From positions 99,285,811 through 99,349,810 of the forward strand of contig CM047806.1 in assembly GCA_026214975.1 (NCBI GenBank): a stretch of DNA of 64,000 nt. Direction: 5' to 3'. The notes beneath the pieces are model-generated. The model was not told the DNA's origin and searched no databases. It saw nothing but the letters and a program-made list of their open reading frames with translations. How positions within the stretch are numbered: position 1 is the first letter of the stretch; every line of letters starts with the position of its first letter. This document shows, in pieces, positions 44,231-56,177 of the stretch. Both the position numbers and the translations under genes were made by a program. Origin of the DNA: Gentiana macrophylla (taxonomy: Eukaryota > Streptophyta > Magnoliopsida > Gentianales > Gentianaceae).

Positions 44231-44690
44231 CATGACTAAATTTGATTCCAGGTGCAGGACTTGTGCCTATCTTGGAAATTCAAACACCTCCAAGGGTGCT
44301 ATTCTTTTGGACATCACCAACAAAGATATCCTTGTTGCTAAAAATACTCAATTCCATGAGACTTATTCTCTTTTATATCAACAGGTACTAGGCAAAGCTA
44401 GACATCTTACTGACATGCCAATTCCATTACCATTGATGGACAGTTTTTATGATCTACTGAATGAGTCAACAGACCAGCCAGACGCAGGGTCAGTTGTAGC
44501 TGAGGCATCCCATGAAGAGCATGCTCATGTCAGCCAGGAACCTGAACCCACACAATTGAGAAGATTCAAAATGATAATGAAATCACCAACCTTTTATCAA
44601 GGTGGTGCTCATACATTTCAGCAGACCCCACACATCGATGTGAGGTCATGAATCTGGAAAAACTTTCAGCAGAATATGCCAGATTCATTA
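44231..44690 (+). pseudogene. copia-3 integrase C-terminus and linker
   Basis: TKFDSRCRTCAYLGNSNTSKG (44235-44297) matches the conserved copia block after the core. A variable linker with VSQEPEPTQLRR runs up to the RT start. The reading is open to 44651. Confidence 0.7.
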
Positions 44691-45480
44691 ATTCCATTGA
44701 TGCTGTTAAAAAAGCCTAAGACTTACAATCAAGCTATCAAGCATGATGAATGGAAAGAAGCAAAGAAAAAATAGATTGAAGCTCTACAAAAAAAAAACTC
44801 ACACCTGGGAAGTTGTTGATTTGCCTCTAGGAAAGAAGCCCATTGGATGCAAATGGTTGTATAAAATCAAATACTATCATGATGGTTCAGTAGAGAGATA
44901 CAAGGTCAAGCTACTAGCAAAAGGTTACACTCAGACATATGGCATTGATTAGCAAGAAACCTTTTCCCATGTTGTCAAGATTACTACAATTAAGGCTTTA
45001 CTTGCAGCTGCAGCAGCCAATAATTGGCATCTCCATTAGATGGGTGTTAACACTACTTAACTAAATGGAGATCTACATGAAGAAGTATATATGCAGCTAC
45101 CCTCAGGATGTGCAGCAACCAAATCAAATCAAGTTTGTTGACTTACCAAATCATTGTATGGCCTAAAGCAAGCCAGCAGACAATGGAATTGCAAGTTAAC
45201 TAAATCCTTGGAATCCCAAGGATTTATTCAGTCCAAAAATGACCGTAGTTTATTCACTAAAGGTTCAGGACAGTCTTTTATTGTATTGTTGGTATATGTA
45301 GATGACATAATAGCTGCAAGTCATAGTGAGCAATTGATTCAGCAATTCAAGGATGCCTAACATCAGCAGTTCACCATTAAAGGCCTTGGAAAAATAAGAT
45401 ATTTCCCAGGTATTGAGGCTGCTAAAACTCCTACAGGCATATCCATTTCTCAAATAAAGTACACACTCAATCTCCTAGAA
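44691..45480 (+). pseudogene. copia-3 reverse transcriptase
   Basis: TWEVVDLPLGKKPIGCKWLYKIKY, LLAKGYTQTYGID (with the next TGG as TAG, 44950-44952), LHQM with CAG as TAG (45037-45039), [13 protein letters not shown] and the catalytic [15 protein letters not shown] (about 45294). It ends near NLLEEYEF, where an extra G in a run of seven shifts the frame (45491-45499). Confidence 0.85.
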
Positions 45481-46305
45481 GAATATGAATTTTGGGGGGG
45501 CTAAACCTGCTAAGACACCTATGGAGTCCAAGCAAACTTTACAGCATGGTGATTCACCATTTTTGAAAGATAATACTGCATACAGATCACTAGTAGGTAA
45601 ACTAATCTACCTCACTTTTACCAGACTAGCTATAGCTTTTGCAGTTCAGCAGCTGAGTCAACTTCTAGACACTCCTACTAAAAACTACATGAAGGCAGCA
45701 CATAGACTGCTGTGATATTTGAAGGCCAATCCAGGTCAAGTAATCTTATTTCCACCAGAGAATAACATTGTCCTAAAAGGTTTTACAGACAGTGATTAGG
45801 CTAGCTGCTCTGAGACAAGAAAACCAGTATCAGGATACATGATGTTTTTAAGAGATGCTCTCATCTGTCGGAAGGCAAAACAAACCACTATAGAAAGAAG
45901 TTCATCAAAAGCTGAATACAGGGCTATGGCCAACGAAGTTTGTGAACTGCAATGGTTGATTTACATCCTACAAGATTTGTAGGTTCTTGTTCAAATGTCT
46001 GCCGTGTTATTTTGTGACAATGCAAGTGCCATGCACATTGCTCATAACCCTGTATTTCATGAAAGAACGAAGCATATTGAGATTGACTGTCATGTTTTGA
46101 GAGACAAAGTCAAATCTAGAGTTGTCAAACTTCTTCCAGTCAACATAAATGAACAAATAGCTAACATACTCACCAAGGCCTTAGATGCACCCATCTTTAC
46201 CTATCTGCTAGACAAGTTGGCATTTCAAAGATATTTCAATGTTCCAATAGCTGAAGGGAATGCTAAGTGCAAGTTGTTCATATACCACTCTCAGCTTGAG
46301 GGGGG
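45481..46305 (+). pseudogene. copia-3 RNase H
   Basis: AKTPMESKQTLQHGD, YRSLVGKLIYLTFTRLAIAFAVQQLSQ, a TGA at 45713 (RLL then YLKAN), SD-stop-AS at 45797, then SSSKAEYRAMANEVCELQWL and [22 protein letters not shown], the copia RNase H end. The last codons overlap the polypurine tract. Confidence 0.85.
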
Positions 46306-46595
46306 TGTTACAGTATAAGGGCTGAAGGAAATGTTGAGTGTAGTCTGCTGATGAACTCAGCAAACCATATGAAGACTCAACAGCCTGCTGAGTAGTTTAG
46401 TGCAGGAAACGGTTATTCAGTTATAGTTTTGTTGTGACTGTTTGTAACTTACTTTTAAATAATTCATGAGGTGTATGTAGCTAAAAATACCATATGATCA
46501 GCATCAATGTAACTTAACTTGTCTATTTTAGTTCAATAATAATTCTTCCGCATTTTATTTACTTTCTGTTTGTATTTTAAAAACTTCAACACAAC
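46306..46595 (+). repeat. copia-3 3' LTR
   Basis: Starts TGTTACAGTATAAGG after the purine tract GAGGGGGG and ends near CTTCAACA. About 285 bp. The 5' LTR is absent, so the right end is an estimate. Confidence 0.65.
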
Positions 46596-46597
46596 AA

Positions 46598-48110
46598 ATG
46601 GAGGATAGGTCCATACAACATCTCTTAGGAATTATGGAGGACATGTTTGTTCAAGTTGATAAGTTGGCATTTCACATAGACTTGGCGGTTTTAGTTATGG
46701 AAGCCGATAAAAAAAACTCCTCTTTCGTTTGGGAAACCTTTTTTAGCTTTAAGGAGTGCATTGTTGGATGTTCAAAAAGGGGAGATAGTCAATAGGGTAG
46801 ACGAGGAGGAGATTAAGCTTAATGTGAATAAATCCATCAAAAATCCTTATAATGAACATAAATGTAATTTTGTTGATTCGATTTTCCTTCATGTTTTGGA
46901 ATCCTCCAACACATAGAGGTACAAAGACAAATTAGAAGAAGCATGATGAATTCATGCACCACAAATGATCCGTATGAGGAATTGAGAGAAGCGGCGTGTG
47001 AATTAGAGGTGACACATTATGTGGAAGTTAGATGGCACAAGTTCTTGGAACTTGGATTGAATACCAAAAGAGCAAAACCGTTTATTGACGATCCTTCAAA
47101 ATATTTGAAGATGAAGCAATTGTCGGGGAATTTAAATTACGCTTTCCTTGAGGACGATGTAATTCCTTTGATTATTTCCTCTATAATAACCCAATTGTGG
47201 GAAGATAAATTGATGCACGTCCTAAGGAAGCACAAGAGAGCGTTGGTTAAGAGATAGCAGACATTCAAGGAATAAACCCTGAAATTTGTAAACATAAAAT
47301 CATTTTGGTAAGGAGATGAAGCCAGTGAGACAACCAAAAAGACTGTTAAATCCTCACATGCAAGACGTGGTCAAAATGCTTGAAATGGACAATATTTATC
47401 TGACAGTGAATGGGTATGTCTGACATGAATCTTACCGATGAAATGAGGAATGACGGTGCAATCAAATGAAAACAATGACCTGATCCCCACTCGCCTTGTC
47501 ACAGGTTATCACGTGTGCATCGATTATCGTAAGTTGTATGAAGCCACACGTAAGGCTCGCTTTCTTTTACCTTTCATTGATCAGATGCTAGAATGTTTGA
47601 GTGGTAATGCTTTATATCACTTCCTAGATGGATTTAGTAGTTATTATCAATTTGTACTTGACCATTAATACCAAGATAATACAACCTTTACTTGTCCTTA
47701 TGGCACTTTTTGTTCAGACGATTGCTATTTGGGTTGTGGAATGCACCTGCGACATTCAAACATTTCATGGTGGCCATCTTCGCTGATATGATTGAAAAAT
47801 TTCTTGAAGTGTTCATGTGTGATTTCAGTGTTCTCTTTTGATGAATGCTTACATCATTTAGATAAAGTGCTGCAACGGTGTGGGGACACCCATCTTGTTT
47901 TAACTGGAAAATAATGTCATTTTATGGTGGAGGAAAATATTGTACTAAGGCAAAAGATATCTAGGCATGATATATAAGTGGACCGGGCGAAGGTACGGGC
48001 AATTGAGAAATTCCCACCTCCCACGAAATTGAAATCTCTTGGGAGTTTTCTCGGACATGCAGGGTTTTATAGGATGTTCATAAAAGATTTCTCTAAAATT
48101 GTCTTCATAT
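46598..48110 (+). pseudogene. Decayed Athila-like protease/RT fragment
   Basis: MEDRSIQHLLGIMEDMFVQVDKL is the protease C-terminal block of Athila-group elements. The acidic linker (46943-47257) contains YAFLEDDVIPLIISSIIT. RT pieces are TRLVTGYHVCIDYRKLYEAT and FIDQMLECLSGNALYHFLDGFSSYYQF (47491-47660), an out-of-frame GLWNAPATFKHFM and FMCDFSV at the catalytic box, where the first Asp has become Cys. PPTKLKSLGSFLGHAGFYRMFI ends it near 48090; RNase H and integrase are missing. It is distinct from, and much older than, the Athila-like element at 16683. Confidence 0.85.
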
Positions 48111-48380
48111 TTTGTTTTGTACTTTTAATGATATCAATTAGTATTTTATAACTATTGTTTAAACGAATGTAGCCGCTCACGAATAAACTCGTGTCCTGCT
48201 CGTTAGTGTTCGTGATTGTTCGTTTGTTTAGTTTAACGAAACAAACTTGACAAGATTATTATAAGCTAATTTCCAAAACGAACGAACACAAGTTTACTCG
48301 CGAACATTCGATTATGTTCGCGGATTTGTTTATATAGATAAACCAATGTACAACATAACTCTAACACATAATATGATAAG

Positions 48381-48381
<1 letters not shown>
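48111..48381. repeat. Unclassified repeat rich in AACGAACGAAC-type motifs
   Basis: Short inverted words such as CTCGTTAGTGTTCG and CGAACATTCGATTATGTTCG. A related style of sequence occurs at 49190-49440 on the other side of the MITEs, so the two may be halves of one AT-rich element. No coding. Confidence 0.4.

Positions 48382-48454
<73 letters not shown>
48382..48454. repeat. Compound (CA)n(TA)n microsatellite
   Basis: About 41 bases of CA repeat followed by about 32 bases of TA repeat. Confidence 0.95.
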
Positions 48455-48458
<4 letters not shown>

Positions 48459-48590
48459 CTGTTGATAACTCTGAAGTAATTTTATAGAATATTTATTACA
48501 GAGTTTTTTCAAATTCTTTTGGTAGTCTGATGTTTCAATATATTTTGATTTTTATTTTGTTATTTATGAAATTGGACTTTGTTTTAAATA

Positions 48591-49149
48591 CTTCCTCCGT
48601 TTTTTTTATCTGTAGCATTTCAGAATTTACTCTATTTTTATTTATCTGTCATTTTACATTTCGAATGCATCATTTATTATTATTTTCCTCCTTTACTAAT
48701 AAAGTATTTACATCTAGAATAAAAAAATACTTTTTCAATATTAAAAACTCATGTATCAACAAAGCATTCACATCTCCAAAAAAAAATACATTTCCAATAC
48801 TCAATTTTAAACATATTAATTATTTTTTTAATCTGTGTGATTGTTCTCTCTGCGACATACTCTCTTCGTTCCGAAATAACTGAGGCATTTGCCAAAAAAA
48901 TTTGTTCCATAATAACTGAAGCAGTTACATTTCCAATGCATAATTTATTGTGTTTTTCCTACCTCTACCCTTATTTATATATTAAGAAATGAGAGAATAA
49001 ATACAACATTGCATTAATTATACACTAAGGTTTTTTTTAGTCATTTTGGCATTCAAACTAAGGCATTAACTCTTCTTCTTAATATGCGTGTTTTTATCAA
49101 CTGCATCGGTTAATTCGGAACGGAGGGGGTATTAAAAAAACGGAGGGAG
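48591..49149. mobile_element. Stowaway-like MITE (outer)
   Basis: Terminal inverted repeats CTTCCTCCGTTTTTTT (left) and AAAAAAACGGAGGGAG (right), flanked by TA at 48589-48590 and 49150-49151. This is the Tc1/mariner-derived Stowaway pattern (CTCCCTCCGT ends, TA target). A second MITE is nested in it, so the original length was about 290 bp. Confidence 0.8.
48860..49129. mobile_element. Stowaway-like MITE nested in another
   Basis: Ends CTCTCTTCGTTCCGAAATAA and TTAATTCGGAACGGAGGGGG, flanked by TA at 48858-48859 and 49130-49131. About 270 bp, no coding capacity. AATAACTGAAGCAGTTACATTT is repeated near its left end. Confidence 0.8.
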
Positions 49150-49189
49150 TACCTTATATAGCCAAAATCGAACAGAGCTAGAGCTGGAA

Positions 49190-49440
49190 GATCGATATAT
49201 ATTTAACGAGTCAAACACGACCTCAAACAATTTTTCATTATAAATGAGTGAAGCTTTCACGTATTTTTTATTCATTTATTAAACAAACGATCAAGAAAAT
49301 ACGAATGATCTAAACGAACCAAAATTAAACATACTTTTTTATTCGTTTATTCAATAAACGACGGTCACGAAACAAATTCGTAACCTAAACAAACACAAAG
49401 CTTGAACAACAAATACTTGGTTCGTATCGGATCGGCTCGG
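49190..49440. repeat. AT-rich repeat with AAACGA motifs
   Basis: Contains TTATTCGTTTATTCAATAAACGA and related inverted words and ends in a GGATCGGCTCGGCTC patch. It resembles 48180-48330. No coding. Confidence 0.4.
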
Positions 49441-49771
49441 CTCTATATTTTAGTCATATATTGAAAAAGTTTTCGTACATGTAGCTGTTGATCCCACTTG
49501 TAAAAGGTTTGGTCCACCGTTGAGCTGTCAATTGATTGATCTGGAATCAGTGCATGCCAGCTTTTTCCCACTTTAGTACAATCGTTTCATCGTCATGATG
49601 ATTCACATCATATTCACAAACAAATATACAGATCCCTCCTGCCCCCCTCCCCACGCTGTCCGTTAATTTTTCCTCCTCCCTTTTTAACGCATAAAGATTC
49701 CCGTCTCTTCTACTTTCCTCCTTCCCTTTTACACCGATCATATCGCCAATTTTCTCCATTGTGTATTAACT
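49441..49771 (+). promoter_or_regulatory. MOB1 proximal promoter and 5' UTR region
   Basis: The 330 bases upstream of the MOB1 ATG follow repeat sequence. CTATATTTTAGTCATATATTG (49442-49462) is AT-rich and TATA-like. CT-rich stretches (CTCCTCCCTTT, CTTCTACTTTCCTCC) at 49665-49730 resemble the pyrimidine-rich leaders of plant genes. The transcription start cannot be fixed from sequence. Confidence 0.4.
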
Positions 49772-52700
49772 ATGAGTCTCTTTGGGCTTGGCAGGTAAGC
49801 ATGCAATAATTGTTCGTTAATTTTACTTTTTTTTTTGGATATTCGTTAATTATCTGATTTGTTGATTTGGGATTTGCAATTAGGGAACTTTTTATTGCAT
49901 GATCTATCTGGAGCAAATCTTTGATCTGGGTTGTGGTTAATATTTTACTTGAGGCGATTTGAGTGTGAAATTTTGAGTCTTTTTCCGCTTTTTTTTCTTA
50001 TTAATATTGATATTGGCTGTGAAGTTCAAGGGAATTCAATTTTATTAGGGATCTTTTGTGGATTTGTGTTATCTGGTCTAGTTGAGTCTCCATGATAGAA
50101 TTTGGCAATTTAGAGGATGAAGAAATGGATTTGAATTTCAGAGATATTGAAGCTGTCTTTGTTCTTGAATATGTCTATCTAAGCATATGGGCCCTTTCAT
50201 CAAAATGGCCTAGGAGATCTGATGAAAGTTTAGCTTTCATTGCACTTTTATAGCATTTTAAGGTCTAAAAGGTTTTTGAGCTACTAGGAAATAGGGGAGG
50301 GGAAATTCATGCATTTATGCTCCGCGTCACGTCACGTAATTCGGGATGCATGCAGTTGTGGGGATACGAGCGGACGCACATTGAATGGGGCGTGCTCCCA
50401 CTGAGATGCAGGAAAAAATTGTATTAAAACGATGTAGTTTGTTAAAAATGTAAAAACACAACTAGTGTCCCTGGTGGATCTTCGAATTTGCTCCGGTGCC
50501 TGGAAATTTTATCAGGATCCGCCACTGGATACAAGTATTTGTGAATATGATTAATGTTATAGACAAAAATTGATGATTCGCATGCTGACACAAAGTTGAA
50601 TGCTCGTGCCGCCTATAAGAAAATTAGAATTATGTGACTTATAATTAGGTCCGCATTGCATGGAAGTCTTTTTACATACATGACAAATTGGCGTTCATCC
50701 AAGAATATGTTACAATGCGGCGGGGAATACAAGAATTTCGTGAAGTTTAATGACACAGCTTTTTGTTTTCTTTTTATATAAGGTTTTCTTTTTTAGTAAA
50801 AACTTTTAAGGTAGATTTTAGGGATTAAGCCTAGTGAAATCGGTTGGCTCCTAACAGTTTAAGCTGTTCATAACAAGGTGTACTTGGCTTGTAAAAGTAG
50901 AAGGGTGATCTCAACCTAGAGAGTAGCTTAGCATGTAAGATGAATATCCCTCAGAATGGATGACGTTATGTGCACGGAAGTTTGGTGTTTATCATTGTAG
51001 GGAACCATCTGTTTTCTGTCGTTTTATAGTACGAAGTTGAGCACGTGTGTCTTTTCATCCACATTTTGATGAAAAAACGGAAAAATATTGTATGCCAAAA
51101 TCTCGCAAGAATACTTAAATGGTCAAACTAAGCCTAAAGCACCATATCGTTGTGCACGTGTCCTAATGCGAACTCTTATAAGTGTGGAAGCGAATGTTCA
51201 CTTCCTGATTTCAGCTTTTCTGTCGGCGTGCATATATCTCATACAAATGTTCTGCCACCTGTCATGTTTTAAGTGCTGATAAACGTTTTAATCCATTTTT
51301 TTTACCATTGGTATTTTGCATCATGCAAAATATCCTAGCCTGCATACATCATTTGGTATATATGTTTTACGTTACATGCCTGAAAAGTCATTAGGATGCA
51401 ATTAAGGGCAATTAGATGCATAATTTCCTAAATTAGAAAAATAAATTAATTCTGAAGATTGATGTGTATTGATGAAGGAAGCTTATCAATTGGGATTTTA
51501 AATTTTCACCAAGTAACATATCACTAAATACAATATTACATATGCAAAAGATGCTTTATGTTCCTTTTGGGTTGAAATTGATAAAAGACAATATCTTTGA
51601 AACAATTATAAGAATTTTTCAGCATCCCGGTTTAGCATTTGCTCTAGTCTTTTGATAATGTGGAGATAAAATATCATCGGCCTGTGGTGTGTATGTTCAT
51701 ATACATCGGAAAAGGGTATGCCTTTCCACTGTTTTCTTTGCTCCTTCCATTGTTCGAAAATGTGATTGCATTTTTCTCTGTTTGAGCAAAATCTTTTATG
51801 TTGAAAGTATCAGATAATGGCCCGGCCTGGTTCCGTATCCTGCATACGCGGGATTCCTTCAATCACCAGCCTGTCATTTTCCTGATTTGCTTCTATTGCA
51901 TTGAAGCATGATCCTTGTGGTCTATGTATTGTGCTTAAGAAAGGGAGTACTGCTAGCTGAATAGTTAGGGACGGAAAGAGTTGTAGTACAATTAGGGGGA
52001 AAATCACAAGTTTAGCCTATTGTCTAGGTTCTAGTTTGAGCTGATAAAATAGCCTTTTGTATAAGGTAAAGCTGCACTTCCTCGGACCCGCGTAGACAGT
52101 ATGCTTTCATGCACCAGTGCTACCCCCTTTTTTAACATGTTGAATGGATCTCCATAGTGGTATTATGGACAATTTCAAGTGTTTTGGTTAGAAAACTTTT
52201 GAACATGGAAAGAAGCATTGTAGGAATTCATTCTGTATCAACAATTCAAGACGCTTTTTGTTTTCTTGTTCGTTTGTTTGTTTGTATTTTTTTTTTTTGT
52301 GTGTGTGTGTTTTGTTTTGTAAAGGTTTCTTCTTAGGATGTGCATTAAGATGCTGCAACTGGAAGGATTAAATCCAAACACTGCCTTTTTGTACTAATCG
52401 ACATTTCTCTCTCTCTTTCGCTCTCTAGATTTCTCTGTTTTTCTTGTGCCTAAAGAGGATTTGAATTAGTAGATATATTTTTATGTACTCTGTATATGTT
52501 GCAACTGTCTGAAAGTTATATTCAACAGTTTCTTCTCATTGCCTGATATATTTTTGGTTACTTGCCTTTCTTAACAGAAACCAGAGAACATTCCGTCCCA
52601 AAAAAAGTGCACCCTCCGGGAGCAAGGTAGTTCTATTCTCCTTTTGCATCGATGAAAATAAATAACAAGGAAGAATTCCGTGCGTGGCATGTATTTCAGC

Positions 52701-55128
52701 ATATACTTTAGGCAGACAATGTTGTGACATACGTTGATTACCAGAGTTTGGCCTCGTAATCTTTGTTCTTACGTACTACCTACGTCCCTTACAAAATTCC
52801 ACTTTTTGAAAAGAAAAAAAAAATTTGTCCTACAAAAAGTGTCAATTTAGAAAACCAATACATCATTTTATAATTTTTTCCAAATATACCTCTATACTAA
52901 CATTTATTCATTCCATACTCAGTTCAAATCCCAGAACAAGCATTTATTTTGAAAGAAGGGTATATATGTCCATGTAGTACTAAAAAAAAAACACATAAAT
53001 TTAGTTTCTTTACCTGTGTAATAACCAAAAAGTGGACATTTTTAAGTGACGGAGGAAGTAATATTTAGCACGTGCATGTTTTGCCATCCAGTTGATTTTC
53101 ATCTTCACTTTCAGATGTTCTTCTCCTTGCTGTTAATATAAGTTAGTCTGATCTGACAAAATACATTAGCAAAATTGCCAAATCCTACCTGTGGTGCTCT
53201 TAAATCATAAGGCACACATAAGCCAACAAATAAGCAAGTCCCGATATTGCCCATGACAGTATGACAGTTCTAGGAAGGAAATTTACATGATAACCAGTGA
53301 TGAATGTAGGTGTTTTTCAAACATGTATGAGAAAGAGAGTGTAAAGACATGCATGAACACAAATCACTGTCAGAGTTATTTAGTAGTGTCTGAATAATAC
53401 AGACAATGGTTCTTCACGGGGGCCAGTTGTGAAGCAATTTTTCGTTCAGAAAAGATCTGAAGCTTTCTTATAAATGCGTCGTTATTTTTTCTTATTGCAG
53501 GGGGCACAGCTGAGAAAACACATTGATGCAACTTTAGGTAGTGGAAACCTGAGAGAGGCTGTAAGACTCCCCCCTGGGGAAGATATCAACGAATGGCTCG
53601 CTGTCAATAGTAAGTATTCCTCTTTTACTGTGGTTAATCCGGGCTTTGGATAGTTATACTGTTAAAGTAGGTTTAAACCTCAAAAATACATATCAACGAT
53701 AAAAAAGCATTCTAAGTTAGATTATTGTCACTGCATATTCCAGATGAATTTCCTCAAATTTGTATAAAGTTTTCTCTTTTGTCAGAAACGGTCTTTTTAT
53801 CTTCGGATCCAAACTGAACTGAAATCTTTTTCGTTTCTTAATTTCCAGCTGTGGACTTCTTCAACCAGGTGAACCTGCTTTATGGCACCCTAACGGAGTT
53901 TTGCACCGCAGAAAATTGCCCTACAATGACTGCTGGACCTAAGTAAGTTACTGTAATTAACTGCTTACATATTACATCCTCCTGCAATTAAGTGTCCTCG
54001 TTTATTTTGCACAAAGTTTAGGACATGGGAATTTATGATACTACCTTTATAGTGATACTTGTAGCATTATACACATTTTTGTTATTGTAATTTGATTAAT
54101 TATTCAAAGGGTGCGAGTAGCATGGGTGGTATGTCCAATCTCAAAACTTTGTCTCAATCTAGACAAAGTACGATAATTTGACATCAAACTTCATCTCTAG
54201 GAAAAATATTTGTAGTTGAAGCGATATGTAATGATAAATGATGGGAAATGTCCATGATAGTCGTATGATCGTTCTTCAACAATGGACTTTAACCAATGAC
54301 ACGATCTTCTTGAAATAGTTAATTGTTAAACGATATTACCTTTTTAGTTGATTTGACTACAAAATGTAGCCTTATATATAACATGCTGAATAGTTAAATC
54401 GCGAGCTGTTACTTTCCTATGATCAAGGGATCTGTCTTTATAGGTTATTTCCTTTTACAGGAGATTCTTACTTTATGTAGCTGATTTGATTAGAATATAA
54501 TTTCAGGTACGAGTATAGATGGGCTGACGGTGTACAGATCAAGAAACCTATTGAGGTTTCAGCACCAAAATATGTTGAATACTTAATGGATTGGATTGAA
54601 ACTCAATTGGATGACGAATCCATATTCCCTCAGAGGCTCGGTAATGACTGGTCTTTGATTATGGCATTTTCTCAGTTATGCTTTAACTGTCTTATGAATG
54701 ACCATCTTTTGACTCATTCTCGTAACTGCATTCGTTTGTCAACATTGTAGGTGTACCTTTCCCTCCCAACTTCAAGGACGTTGTAAAGACGATCTTCAAA
54801 CGCCTGTTCCGTGTATACGCACATATCTATCACTCCCATTTTCAGAAGATTGTGAGTCTCAAGGAGGAGGCCCATCTAAACACATGCTTCAAGCATTTCA
54901 TACTTTTCACTTGTGTAAGTTGATAAATCTTGAATTTAAATGAGGAGAGAATTTAAATGGTGCCGTGGTAGATATAAGCTTTTAAACGGTTTCTTACTTC
55001 GAATTCCATTCTAATTTTGGTAATCTTGCTAAAGAATCCAAATTTAAAATTTGCAGGAATTCGGGTTGATTGACAAGAAGGAGCTGGCTCCACTTCAAGA
55101 GCTCATAGAGTCGATTGTACCTTACTGA
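49772..55128 (+). CDS. MOB1: MOB1 kinase co-activator (seven exons, complete)
   Basis: MOB1 binds and activates NDR/LATS-type AGC kinases in the Hippo-like pathway of plants (cell proliferation, polarity, gametogenesis), acting in cytoplasm and nucleus. Exons: 49772-49794, 52578-52626, 53501-53609, 53849-53942, 54507-54640, 54751-54914 and 55057-55128, all with GT-AG introns. They encode 214 residues, close to the 215 of Arabidopsis MOB1. The start MSLFGLG is family-typical. The fold's zinc ligands are all present: C79 and C84 (FCTAENC) and H161 and H166 (YAHIYHSHF). T12 (QRTF) and T35 (DATLGSGNL) match the Hippo-kinase sites of animal MOB1. No stop or frameshift. Intron 1 is 2.8 kb; intron 2 holds a MITE. 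Confidence 0.97.
49795..52577 (+). other. MOB1 intron 1
   Basis: 2783 bases, donor GTAAGC and acceptor TTAACAG. It separates seven and two-thirds codons from the rest. It contains a GTGTGTGTGTG stretch near 52300 and a CT-rich stretch near 52407 and otherwise no recognisable element. Long first introns often carry regulatory signals; none can be identified here. Confidence 0.9.
52776..53058. mobile_element. Stowaway-like MITE in MOB1 intron 2
   Basis: Ends CTACCTACGTCCCTTACAAA and TTTAAGTGACGGAGGAAG, flanked by TA at 52774-52775 and 53059-53060. The ends continue as inverted matches (ATTCCACTTTTTG against CAAAAAGTGGACAT). 283 bp. It lies 149 bases after the donor and well clear of the acceptor. 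Confidence 0.85.
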
Positions 55129-55875
55129 TACCTTTCCTTGTTGTTGATGTTCTTGCTATTACCGACTTTATTTGAAGATGAAAGAGCTTATATATATAAT
55201 AAGTGACATCAGTAAAGAAGCATTTGTCGGTTTTCAACTGCACTTTGACATATAATCAATCAATGGTGTATATTTGAATTTTCGTATTTTTAGGAATTTC
55301 TTTCATGATTCCCAATGCATCTGAAGAGATGAGAGAATCGCTGGAAGTAAGTACTTTTGGTACAAAATTAATGGTGCCGTTTTTCTGCTGTGTAAAACCT
55401 GAGTTTAGTCCAAAAATTGGACCTATAGTCAGAGGTTTTGCACCTGAGACTCAAAAAATACCCTAATCACCATGTGTGGCTTTTTGAAGTTCTTCTATTT
55501 TTGGCAACTCTTTCTTTCAGTACATGTGACAGATCTCTGAGGTGAGGTGGAAAAGTATAAATATTCGTCTCTGTTTTGTTTCACATGCCCTTATAGTAGA
55601 GGGTATCGATTTGAGTCTCTTGTCTTGATACGATAAAGTAACCGATAAAAGTCAGAATCCTCTCATGTGCACTTGAACGTTCGGTGAGAGATATCAACAT
55701 GGAAAACGGCATTTTGGTGTCCTTTTTTCCCTAGTCTATGAGAAATATCAATGTGGATATCTGTCACTGGATGGTAAAGTGACAAGAGAGGATCTGGCTG
55801 CGTACCACGACTCCTTAAAACAACGGTTGTAAAATAAAAGGTTTATATCAACCAATGGCAGACAAATTTTACGAA
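55129..55875 (+). other. MOB1 3' UTR and downstream intergenic sequence
   Basis: AT-rich sequence follows the stop. TTATATATATAATAAGTG near 55187 and AATCAATCAATGG near 55254 are possible polyadenylation context. No further gene or repeat was recognised up to the gypsy LTR remnant at 55876. Confidence 0.5.
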
Positions 55876-56177
55876 GACATATAACGCCCCATTTCAGGAT
55901 ACTGTTCTTATCCAGGAAGAGACACGTTAAGACGTATAACATTAAATAAATCTAATATTATACGTAAGCCTCTACGTCGTCAGATCGAAATAAAGCAAAC
56001 GGAAGTTTAAAAGGACTCGGGTAAAACATAAATGCTACTATGAATGAGAAAGTAACCATACTAAAGATGGATAGATAAATTACAACGATTTAAAACCTAA
56101 AGACTTATACAATACACGAGGTCTTAAAAGTAGAAGTACAACAAATCTAAGAAAAGAAATACAACTAGTATAGTACA
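55876..56177. repeat. Gypsy LTR remnant, left part
   Basis: TATAACGCCCCATTTCAGGA resembles the LTR start at 42997. The body has features seen in Tekay-type LTRs (GCAAACGGAAG, AAATTACAACGATTTAAAA). It is interrupted by the element at 56178 and apparently resumes after 63802. Confidence 0.5.

Larger units (their letters stand above)
43065..46595 (+). mobile_element. Decayed Ty1/copia element copia-3
   Basis: Protease, integrase, RT and RNase H are present in copia order, but gag and the 5' LTR are missing. There are about 20 in-frame stops and several indels. Many stops correspond to CAG, TGG or CGA codons of the family. It is inserted among gypsy fragments and followed by a short 3' LTR. This is the oldest-looking copia element in the window. 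Confidence 0.85.

Noticed and set aside
48530..48883. Plus-strand ORF of 117 codons, Phe/Leu/Ile-rich
   Set aside because: It lies across two nested MITEs and T-rich sequence and has no conserved motif; the hydrophobicity follows from T content.
52536..52730. Minus-strand ORF of 64 codons around MOB1 exon 2
   Set aside because: It is antisense to exon 2 and its flanking introns, with no motif.
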